Part shown: positions 46,801-58,800 of the stretch, in pieces
Position numbering within the stretch: the stretch's first letter is position 1
Layout of the letters: each line of letters starts with the position of its first letter
Source: Polydactylus sextarius
Lineage: Eukaryota; Chordata; Actinopteri; Polynemidae
Length of the DNA: 64,000 nt
Direction: 5' to 3'
Assembly (NCBI GenBank): GCA_016801845.1
Contig: CM028909.1
Location: forward strand, 15,447,313-15,511,312
The notes under the pieces: generated by a model
What the model saw: the letters and a program-made list of their open reading frames with translations, nothing else
Database searches by the model: none
Told to the model about the DNA's origin: nothing
Translations under genes and position numbers: made by a program

Positions 46801-49800
46801 CTGCACAGCAAGCCGGGTGTACTGGACACCGCGATTACTACCCAACCGACTGGTGAAGGCCGGTGAGCGCAGGATAGCTGACAGCGCTGAGGATGAGCTA
46901 TGACCAAAAAGCCTCTCATGCATCAGTTGCCTCTGGCGTGCCTCTTGCTCTCGACGCAAAGCGGCTGCTTCAGCGGCAATATCTGGGGGCATGACCGCCA
47001 ACACACTATCCTCCATGTCCTCAAGGACACTACGTCGCAGCTCTGAAGGCAATGTCTGGATGAAGGTGACTGGATCCAGTGGGGTGTCTCCCTGTGGAGG
47101 TTGCTGAGCTAACTCCCTGCGCTGCTGCTCTGCCCGTTGTTGAGCAAGAACCTAGGATGACCAATGGATTTAGTTAAAAGGTGCGATTATCTGTGATTTC
47201 TGTAATATTTCACTTGGAATTCATACTTTATCTTTTATCTGGTGGCAGATTAAAAGCAACACATTTTATTCTATCTTTAATCTTTCATAATTTGTGAAGA
47301 GTCTCTCACCTCCTCCTGAATGGCAGGTGGTAAAGCTGCGAGGAACTCAGGGCTGACCTCTGTGACCCCTGGTCCTCCCAGCACAGGTGCAGTGGAGGAA
47401 GGCAGACTGGTGGCAGCGGGAGGACGGGAGGGTGGCCTGATGCCAAGCTGATTTTGCAGCACCTCTCGACGGATGTCTTCAGGGAGAGCTGCCAGGAAAG
47501 AGGGGTCCACACCCTCTGGCAGACTGATGCCTGGCAAGACAAAAAACATCACAAATATTATCAGATGTAATATTACACTAGAAATACTTAAAGGAACATT
47601 AAAGGAACATGATAGTGTTTTTTTTTTTTTACCTGCAAGTGGATCCTCCTCCTCATTGCTGGTGGATGGGAGGGGCTCTTCCTGAATGGCCTGAGACTGG
47701 CTGTCAGCACTATCACTCCTGGGCATCGTTTCTCCAGGGGATGACACAGAGGTGGAGCTGTAAAAAAAAAAAAAAAAAAAAAAAACAAAACAAAAATTAG
47801 ATATAAACACACACTAGATGCAGGTCTTATAAAACTATATCTCCTCTGACCAGTAGATAAAAGGGTTCCATTAAACTGATTTTTTGGTTTGTAGCTACAA
47901 ACTTCAAGGTACTCACCCAGTGTCTGCATCTGTCTGCCTATCAGTCAGTCCACTCTCCCCGCTTCCAGAAAGCTCCTGAGACAGTTGGGTGCTCTGGGCA
48001 GGGTTGGGAGCAGCTTCTTCCTGAGTGGCAGAGGCAGGGCTGCTGGTATCCATTGGTGACCCTTCCAGTTGTGACACACCCACTACTGCAGGCTCTGAGG
48101 TCTCCACAATGTCTGGACTTAGGGAAGCTAAGAACAACGAGAAGAAAAAACAGTTAAGGAAAGGCTCTGTAACTTATGCCACTAAATGCACTGTTGGAAA
48201 ATTCCTTGGGTGAAAATTTTATGATAGCTCTTGCTGTAGCAGGATCAACATGATTATTTACATTACACTCATGTCCTTACTGTTGGCCAGAAATAGTTTT
48301 CAAAGTTAGTCTACCTTCCCTGCCTTCATCCAATGCTCCTCCTCCTCCACCTCCTCCTCCTCCGACTCTCTCACCGATTGTGGGTGCTGGGGACATTTCC
48401 ATCTGGGATGCCTCCGCTTCACTGTTTGGTCTGTCAGCTGCCGACAAGGGTGGAAGACCTGTCCCTGCCAGAGCAGCCATTGAGCTGGCATGCGACTCAG
48501 CCAGCAGCAGGTCAGCAATTGGCTGGTGGACCTGCTGACTGATTGCAGTCTCCAGGGAGACTAGGGCCTGTTCATGAGGAGCAGGTGTGGTGGGCGTGAC
48601 CTCTCCAGATGGGGGAGCAGTGAGGAAGCCCTCTGAGACCCTGGGTGGGTCCAGACATGACACTGTACTACCCTGAGCCTGTTCACCCTCTGCAAGAAAG
48701 AAAACTTATGTGAAGACAGGGATGTAGTTTTTTGACATCTTTAAGAGGAACTAAACCTTAATGTGACTAAATATCAATTACAGGATTTAAAAGTAAAACA
48801 CTCGTTCTGAAAAAATATTACTGCAGGGTGAAGGAAAGTGACTTATTTTTTAAAACCTTAAACAATACTAAAATAATATCTAAAAGTGACAGAAAACATT
48901 TTTCCTATACATAACTGCAACCAAAGCTTGACAGAGTTTTATTTTCTGGACTGACGCCAAGAGCCTTTGCTGAGGAAGGCAGTAAGTTGTATAGTTATCT
49001 CCTGTACGGGGTGCACAATCCTGATCCCCAACAACAACACAACTTACTACCTCACCACAGCACAGCTGGCTGCAGATAATCACTGTAATACAAGACACAT
49101 AAAACAACATTGCACATCAGATTAGGGCTAAGCTTTTTACTTGTTTACCTACACAGAGCTGATGACTTGACACAGTGTACAGTGTCTGTACCACACCCTC
49201 CGCACTCAAAGTTCTGACACTTTATATTAAATAAATGGTGCGTCATAGCAACTGCTTTGGGGTCAATTCTTAATGTAAATATTAACAATTTAATAATACA
49301 GCAGGACAAAGGTTTTATGATTGTTAGCATTATTTTACAGAGAATCATCTTCATATCAAAGCAAACCTTGCGTTGTAACTGAAATATCCAGAATCAAATC
49401 AACATTTAATCGAAACAGAAATGGAGTTAGGACCTTATGAATTGGAACTTAATCAAAACAGGAAAACAGCTGTAATGCCCAGTCCTACCTGAGATACTGT
49501 AAGTATGTGGAATTGGGCACTTCGGGACAAGCTAAGACAGCTATGCAGATCAGATATTTTCAGTCTGTGAGTTAATAGTGGATCTTCTTTGAGGTAGGTG
49601 AGGATGATGAGCTGGTATGGCGTTGCCATAAGAAAGACAGTAGACTGTATAGTTATCTCCCAGATCTGGTGTGATCCTAAAACTATACAAACTACTACCT
49701 CATCCCACAGCACGCTTTGTTGAATGCTGGCCTCTGAGTGCCCCTCATTGAGATGCATCCATTTCAGAAAGGTCCAGGAATATGTGCATTATGAAAAAAA

Positions 49801-52800
49801 CTAACACAAAACAAAAGAAAAACATTATACTAATGACAGTACCTGCAGTGTTCTCTGCACCATTTACTGTCCCCAATCCAGAACCCTAAAGGAAAAAAAA
49901 ACAGATGACATTAGGAAGAAGTCAGAGTAACTGCTTACATCACTTTGTTTAAAAACTCCCTTCTCCTACACAGATAATAAATGTAATATTTGCTTACCTG
50001 CAGGCTCTGTTCCCTGGCCTGTTCTGCTCCAGAGGCCCTTCTCTCATTCTGCTTGGACTCCTCCTCCTCAGCCAGCTGCCTCCTCCTCTTCTCCCTACGC
50101 TCTTCCAGTTCCTCATCTCGCAGACTCTCCAGATGCTGCAGGATAGGCACCTTCACCACTGTAAGCAAACACAGATGTCAGAATTCATCCTTGGCAGTAA
50201 CATCCAGTCACAGTTAACGTCCCTTAACATTATGGCATTGAGCCTGGTGCATTGATTTAAGCCTGTAAAGTTTTAATTTGTCATAAATTAGAAGAAAATT
50301 AAACAGCTTGATATTTTAATATCAAGCATACATACAAAAATTGCATTCTGTAATAAATGATGTCTCCCATCCTGTTAGACAGATTTCATTATGAACTAGT
50401 CAGACTCCCAGCATGATGCAATTATGGTTGATACGAGTAATAAATTACATATAGCCAATACTTCTAACTACTTAGCGAACATATCGCTTTTATTAGTTAT
50501 TAAATTCACAAAAATCCTATCTGAAAGCAACAGTAGTTGTTTCTTCATATTGTCAAAAGACTGAGGTGCTCAATAAAATAAAATAAAATAAAAAAAAAAA
50601 CTGTGATAAAATCAAATTCATTTTCAGTCTTAAACTAACCCACCTGCTACACAGTCGTGCATACTCTCAGCATCCAGAACTTTGCACTCATCTGTCCATC
50701 TAGTTAAGGCAGTAGGAATACTAGAGAGGGTGCCTGGAGAAACAGAAAAAAAACAAGCTAGGAATTATAATACTCAATCAGGTGTGTTATGCCCATTATG
50801 TTTAGAGCTTATATGAATTCTCACCCGCTTGTCCCCCTGTACTGCTTTGCTCATGGAAAAAGTCATCTAACAACTCGTCATCAGAACGAGCGATAATGTG
50901 CACATCCTCATTTCCAACCAAAAGGCGAGCGCGACCACGGGACTGCAGAGGCAGAGAGCTGGACAGCTGCAAAATGTCTGCTGCAGCGCTGGGGCCCAAC
51001 AACCTGAAGAAAGAGGAAGAGGGGGCATTTTTTTTTAGCAATTGCTATTTTGTCAATCCAACAAGGAAAGCAAATGGTGCAAAACAGATGTGTCACAAAG
51101 CCACAAAAGAACATGCTTTCACCTTTGCAAGATTAGTGGTGGGTTGGGTTGGCGATTGCCAGGGTAGTGGACATGGATGGTATGTCCACTGTTGGCAGTG
51201 AGCTGGCGCAGTGTCCTCTGGCTGCGACCCATGCCCTGTGCTAGACGGCTGCTTGTTCCTGCCACACCTAGTGTGAGCGAACCGTGGTCAGCATGGCGCA
51301 CCATCAGTGGATGGGAGCTGGGGATGTTTCCTGGGGAAGGAGGGATGTCAGCTGATGGAAAAATAACAGAAAACAGTGGGCAGACATTAGGGTGACACCT
51401 GGCACAACCCCAAGTTATGCTCATTAAAAATAACCCTGTTGGAAATTATCTTCTGTGTTAGTGTGTGACTAATATGAGTTATCTGATGTTTGTAGTGAGT
51501 GATACAAGCATCAGAGGAGGGTTTCTGTCTGACAGACCTTTTTCACAGACATTTTGACATGTTCTTGCAGGTATAGCACAGATGTAATTAAAAACAACAT
51601 ATTTTCATTTATGTGAGCTAGTTCAAGGGTCCAGGTATTCAGCTTGTTGGATTACTGCCATGACTTACTGTGACACTGGATGGAATTGAGTGACCATTAA
51701 CAAAATTTGTGTCCTCTGTGCCATTCCTACTATTAATAGTCAAAATATCTGCAGAGGTGAAAAAAAGCCTGTTGTTTTGTGCAGCTGGAAACAGCCTGTG
51801 CATGTTTTCAAATTGGTTAGAATGAAAAGGAGACTGAAGAAGGAAGGCCAGTTGTGTAAAATCAAGAATGACTTCATTCCAATCCAATAACTTGAATAAG
51901 ATTAAGAAAAACAGGAGATTCTTACAAATAGTAATAATTAGTGTTAAATGATCCTGCTTACCGTTGTTGGAGAACATGTTGTCAAACTCTATGATGAGGT
52001 CATCATCCCTGTCAAACCTTTCGAAGCGGATGTGTGGCGCAGCATTGATGTCAGGGAAGTCCTCGTCCAGCTCCATCTCTGAACCTTCATCATCATCATC
52101 TTCATCTCCTTCTTCATCATCCTGGAATAAAAGCAGCAGACGTGAGTTTTAAAGTTGAGCACCTATTTGCTGCAAATGCATCAATAACTCATCCATACCT
52201 GATCCTCCTCCTCCTCTTCTTCCTCTTCCTCCTCTTCATCCTGGCTGTCTTCATCATCATTGCTGCCACTCGAATCTTCCTCCTGTGTGTGTTCCTCATC
52301 CTCTGGTTCCAGGATGTTCATGGAGTCTGATAGAAGAGAAACAACAAATTCGACTTTTGCTCAAATTTGCTCACAAATTTGCCTTAAGGGAACATGACAT
52401 CATCCCTGGTCTTTAGATGCTTTAAACTGAACAAGGAAAAACTCCCTGAAAACACTTTAGCAAAAGAAAAAATGTAATTTTGACAACTGTGAAGTCAATA
52501 TCTTACCTTCCCGGTTGGCTTGAAGAGTGGAGGCCTGGCTAATATTAGAGGGGGCCTCATCCATCAACACATCCTCTTGAGATTCATCTTCACCACTGCG
52601 TCCAACTGGGTAAACAACAGGCAACAAATGATACCATTTGTTTTGTTCTTTGCATGTTTGCTATATAGAAGAGCTGCATTCTGGTGTCGCATATCATAAC
52701 AATCCGAGAATTAAAGGGAAAGGCTCTTTTTATTAAACACAGAGTTAGTGGTTGTGCACACAGATATTACAACCACTCGAATTTGGTTTGTTTACTATTA

Positions 52801-55800
52801 TCCACTTGTCCCTTTCTAAATGATTTCAGTGACTTACCTATAATTGTGCTGTTGACAGTGCTAGCATCTCTCTCCAGCAGCTCATCAATCAGATCCACCA
52901 ACTCATTCTCAACCTACAAGCACAAGAAAAAAATATACAAATCCAATATCCACCATAAAATAGAGTAGATAAATGCGCATAACACTTTGGTGATAAATGT
53001 ATGTAATACGGCATCAATCACCTGCATAGCCTGTGTGCTGAGAACCTCTGGCTGACCAGCAATGACGACAGTGTCTCCCTCCGCCTCTCCATCCATCAGG
53101 TCACTGTCTGTTCCTTGCACCCTGTGGTTGCCCTCCACTGGCTCTGCCTCACCAGACTCTCCTGAAATAAACGTGTCACACCATGAACAAACAAATCTGG
53201 AGCCACAGCTTCCAGTCTTAAAATATCACATGTGACTCATGTTCATACCTTGGTCCTGGGTGTTGCTGTTGCTGTCCCTGGCCGTGCCTACAGTGTCATG
53301 CTCAGTCTTGTTCTTGCTGGAGCCTCCTTTGCCACCAAACAGACTGCTGGGCTGGTTAACAATGCGGGACAGAGTCTCCAGAGGCTTCAGGGCAGCATTC
53401 ACTGTGTTGGCCATGTTGGGACTAAAGACAAACAACATAAAGAATATTACCATCAATGACACAAATGAAGATTACTTTGTGAAGCAAATTTAGTACATTT
53501 ATATTACTAAATAATGCAGTTCAGCTTTGTTCAACATCTTTTTTTTTAAATGTGGTTTTCAAACCTTTAAAAATGGTGATCAGAGTTGTTAATAGGCTCA
53601 GTCGGCCCTAGATTTAGGTTTATAACTCATCACAGTCGCTGGTTAAAGTTTAAGTTTCCTTCTGAGTTTTATACCATTAGTACCAATAATAATGCAATTG
53701 AGGTGGGATTGTTTATGTGGGTCCCCATTTTTATGTACATGACCACATGCAGGTGCAGACTGTCCAGTTAATGGCGACAAACTTCTCTCCTGATCTACAT
53801 TTGGTGAATATACACCAAGATGCACACAAATGTGACAACAGGACAAGACAAGGAATTCAATCCCTTTAGTAGTATCACAGGAGGAAAACAAGACTACAAA
53901 CACAAGTGACAAGAGAAACAAGTGTATCTGCCAGAACTGTCACCAGTGCAGAGGCACAAAAACGATGGTTACATATGTAACCTCGGTTCTATGAATTTTG
54001 GATGACAGTAGAAATGAAAGAGAACTTTAAAGGCTAACAAAATAAATAATAAAAATTAATAAACCTGGTGAAATCATACCTGGACAAATCCAAGCTGTGA
54101 GGAACACGGGCCAAATCGTTGACCAGTCCTTTCTTAAGAAAGAGCCTGATGATATTGTTCATGCCGTTATGTTGCGTCTTAGCTGCTGCTGTACTATAGA
54201 AGCTGGATGTGGAAGGACATGATTCCATGATGGTGCTGATGATGCACATCACTGCTTGAAGCCTGTGAGATATATATGTCAGGTTAACAAGAATGAAGAA
54301 CAAGGGTTTGTACAGATCCATCTAAACTATGAATCAATGGATCAAGCAAGCGTTGCAGTATTAACATGAGTTTGGTTTACATATTTTTATGCTTTTTACC
54401 TGGCATGTTTTTCGGCACCTTCTGCCATTGCCAATGCTCGACTGAGAGCAGCCTTCACCTCGTTGACGAGGGCCACCTGGGCATCTGTGCCTGTGCCGGC
54501 AGCTGCCAGGCTGGCGAGGAAGAGACGTGCCAAGGCTGGCGTGTCCTTATCTTCTGAATTTTGAGTGTGAGGCAACAAGTGGTCGAGCACAAAAGCTAGA
54601 ACGCTGCAATCCTGTTGTAATACAGAAATTATATGGGACGTCAAATGGGTCAAGAGGAAATTGTACCATTATTGTATCAAAAGACATGGCAATACAGGGA
54701 AGTGAAGGGTTGACAAGTTTTTAAGTACTCACCTCCTTTATAAGCTCAGACTGCCCAGCGGTGTAGCAGTAGGAGGCGATCAATGTGGCGATACCCACAT
54801 AGGAACGCACCAGTTCAGCCAGCAATCTCAGGATGGTGGAGGTAGGCATTAGCGGTTTGCTTGCTTTAACTTTAGCTGCTTTACCCTCATCTGAGCTGGT
54901 ACTTTTCTCTCCTTCCTGTTCTTTCTTCTCCTCTCGCATCTCTTCTGGTGTGGAGGCTGAAGCAAAACAGGAAGATTTTACACCTGGTCTGAGCACGTTT
55001 TACCCATTGTATGATTTATTTTGGACTGAAAACACAAAAATGCCACTTGCCAACCAAAACAAATCAAAAATGTTCTGCGGTGTGCTATGGGGCATACTTT
55101 TGTTTATCTAAAACAGTCATTAGAATTTAAATATTTATTAACTTCACACTAACGTCAACAAAGCTATCAGACTAACAGTTGGCAAATAACACCAGGAAGG
55201 TATGAGAGTATGTGAGAAGTATATGATATGTGCAGTTTCTTGCATTTCTATTGTTAAAAAAAATAAAATAAAATTAGACTCACCTTCTCCTTGTGGTGTG
55301 CCAGACTGCGAAGACTCAGCCACACCGCCATCAGCAGCAAACACTTGAGTCTGAGAGAAAGACATGGTTCGGTTATTAAATGTGTAATAACACATTTCGC
55401 TTTTCAATACAAGTACTTGTCATTGAGACTCACGTTGATATGGAATGCAGGCTGGGAGTCAAAGTCGCTGCCCTGTCGGGTGAGTCGGTACTGCTGGTAA
55501 ACATCATCACCAACATCTTGCAAAATCTGGCACAGGTCTTGACCACCAGGTACCGCTGCTGCACGCTCTTCTGGACGCTCAGCTGTGTCACAGTCAAATG
55601 AATATTTCTTTCACAACAGGATAAACCCCCTTCAAGTATATATTTGTTAGGATTAATAGCAGGACTTACGTTCTTCAGGAGCATGATATGCAGCCAAAGC
55701 GTTGAGCATGTCATAAATGACCTCCTTGATAGTATCAGGAATAGGAGGTAAGGGAGAGAGTTTCAGAGGAGTGGTCTTAACAAGCTGCACTGCGTTGGGC

Positions 55801-58800
55801 CCTTTAATTCTAAGGTTTTCAAACTCATCATCAGAAGCTGCAGGGGAAAAAAAGAGAAATAACAAATGACTGAATAAATCACACATTCATGGTATATTTA
55901 ACTTCAGTCAAGTCACTGCAACCTCTAAAGGCTTTTGCCTTTAGAGTGTGCTACCAAAAGCTTGGACACTCACCAGTGCCAGCTCCACGTGGTGCAGGTA
56001 GAGCAATGCGGACACAGTTGCTGGCAGTTTCAGCAAAGCACTCTGGGTTACGGCATGCTGCAGGGCCCAGGACACGAAGGATATAATTGATTTCTCTGGA
56101 ACCAAGGCTGCCTGATACCACCCCTGAGGTGGTACTGCCTGCTCCACTGGTCACAGCTGACCTCACAACCTATAGCAACATAATGCAAAATGTTAACACA
56201 ACCCACACTCCCACATCTACCTAACAGTATTTCCATATACCATTTAAGCAGTGTGAGAATAAGCTCACCTTTTCCATGGTGTGCCGCAGTGTGGCTGGAT
56301 CTTCTATGATGTGTCTGAACAGCAGAGTAACCAGAGGAGTGAAGCCATTAAAGCCAGAGCTCTGTGTCAGCCCCAAAATCATCCGTGTACTCTTCAACTC
56401 GGCAAACATCATAGCATAGTGGTGGTTGCGTGTCAGACGCAAACAGAGACGCAGTGTAGCATGGAGTGTGTCTGGGTCCACAGGGACACTGATCATACTG
56501 ACACAGGCCCGAATGAGAACGGTGGTCATGTCTTCAGTAAGGCCTTGAACAACAATATCAGAACCCTGAGTATAATCAGACTCCAGGGTAGATGAGGAGC
56601 TAGAGGTAGCATCCTTCAACTGGCTGGAATCATCCTTCGGAGCACTCATCTCCACTGCTGCCCCTGATTCTAGGTCAGTCTGGGATTCCTCAGCTTTGCT
56701 CCTGTCTGCTCCTTCTCTGTCCGAGTCGGTGATGCTACCAGTCTTGGCAGGCTTGGGAATGCGCGGCACTCTCTGGACTGTCAACATCACTGGCCTTCTG
56801 TTACCAGTCTCCTCGTTGACCTGCACAAAAGTGTGATCAAAAGTAACATGCAAATTGTATTTAACACAATCAACCATGAAATGACACGTTTCTACATCTT
56901 GTGATCTTGTGTATTCTCCAAATAGATAAAGTGTCTGTGTATACCTGCACCATGGTGTTAAACTGGACAGTGTATCTCCGGCGACCAGCTGTGAAGCGGA
57001 CACTGCTCTCTCCGGCCCTCCAGGCCGAGTCAATGGTGCTGTTGTTTGATGCACTGTAACTGCACCAACGGCCAGAGCGGTCATCAAACCATCGCCAATT
57101 ATTCCCATTGGGCTGCAGATACTAAGGTAGTCAGGGAGAAAAGCATATGTGCCTTTTAGTGCCAATATATAAAAAGTATACAGTTATTTATTTAGTTATC
57201 ATTAATATATATTATTTACTCTCCTCTTAAATTATTTTGTATGTAATGCTTGTGACTACTACTTATAATTATTTTGCAGTCAGTATCTCTGACTTGGATA
57301 TGGACCTTGTTCATTTGTTCTCTACGCTTTGAAGAGACTGCCATCTTTTCATAGAAGTCGATGATCAACAGTACGGGTGTGATCCATCTGTAGAAAAAAA
57401 AACATCATTTTATAGATTTATATTTATTATAACAACATTTTTGTGTTTAAAAAGCAGATGATAAGCTATGTGTAACTTCCCCAAGTGAATAGTATGTAGT
57501 TCTGTGCAACACTTACTTTGGTGTCTGAATGTCTTTCTGTTCTTTAGCAGCTTGCAGACAAGGCTGCACGACCTCCAGTAGCTTTATCAGCAAATCAAGA
57601 ATGCCACTGCTCTCTACCACTCTGGCCCCCAACAGTTTCAGTTCCTTTCAAAACAGATAACAAATTAGAGTTTGCGATTGGTAGATGAACAGTGATGGAA
57701 AATTAACTTATCTTCAACAAGAAAACAACATTTAAGGGCTAGAATTTTGATTGGGGGTGTTTCTTTTACCTCAAAGAGCAATGTGAGCAGGAGAATTCGT
57801 GTTGCCAGCTTGGAGGCCTGGGGCAGTGTGGCCATCTGTCTGGTCCACTCAGACACCGTCTTTGTATCACTGGTCGTCAGGGGCTCAGCTGCCTTAATCA
57901 GCACGTCTGCTGCCTCCCACACCTACACACAGCACAAACACAGTCAGGTTGGTACAAACATGTTGTGACTCCTTTGTCAAAACTGAAAAGCTCTATCTAT
58001 CTAAAAATACATTTTAATGGTCACTTGGTCAAACACATAGATGAATAGTTTATATGGATAGTTTATAGTTTATAGATAGTTTATAGAACTATCCACCTAT
58101 AGATGGATAGTTTACAGAGCTGCATTTGAAATAAAGATAAATCAGGCACTTGCTAAGGATATTTAGTCTTAACTACCTTACAATTACAAACACACGAAGA
58201 ACTAATGTAAATTAGCATCTAATAATTCTTTATTTAATATTTTAACTTTTAGAACTAGAATTATTGCATTTCAGTTACTTCTCTCTGCATCTCACAATCT
58301 CCTCTGATTTATGTTAAATTTATGATTTGTATTAAATTTACGTCTAGAAAAGTTTTGCAGAAAATATTGTCAATAAAAAGTTGACCTTTACTCTTAGGTT
58401 ATAAAATATCATCACTTTATCCTATTAGACATTTGTGTCTGAGGGTGCAATAACCTTGTCCTTTGACAAACAAGACCGCACTTTAAATACATTTGTCCAC
58501 TCACCTGGCGGACAACCTGGCCAAGGATAAGATCTCTGTACTCTGGGCCACTCCTCTTGATGGCGGTCATCAGCAGGTCACAGAGTCGGTAGACTGTGTC
58601 TGGCAGCTCATCCAGCAGATGGAAGCAGCCAGGTAACATGGAGTCAGTGAAGGAGTGCAGCTCCTGGGGGTCCAGTGGTTCAGCCTCCATGAAACGTTCC
58701 AAGCAGCGAGCCTCTTCCTCTTCTGCCCGCTCCCGGGCTCTTCTGTCCTCCTCCTCCCGCCGACGTGCTGCTTCCTGAAGCAGACACAGAAAGAATCTCA

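Larger units (their letters stand above)
48690..49842 (-). other. huwe1 intron hosting the let-7 pair
   Basis: A 1153-bp intron between the 49843-49885 and 48315-48689 exons. It contains the two let-7 family hairpins and otherwise AT-rich sequence. Confidence 0.9.

Noticed and set aside
57290..57306. U12-type (AT-AC) intron after the pre-WWE exon, because ATATCC follows the junction
   Set aside because: The protein junction requires a cut four bases earlier, no TTCCTTAAC branch site precedes the acceptor, and the acceptor is TTAG.
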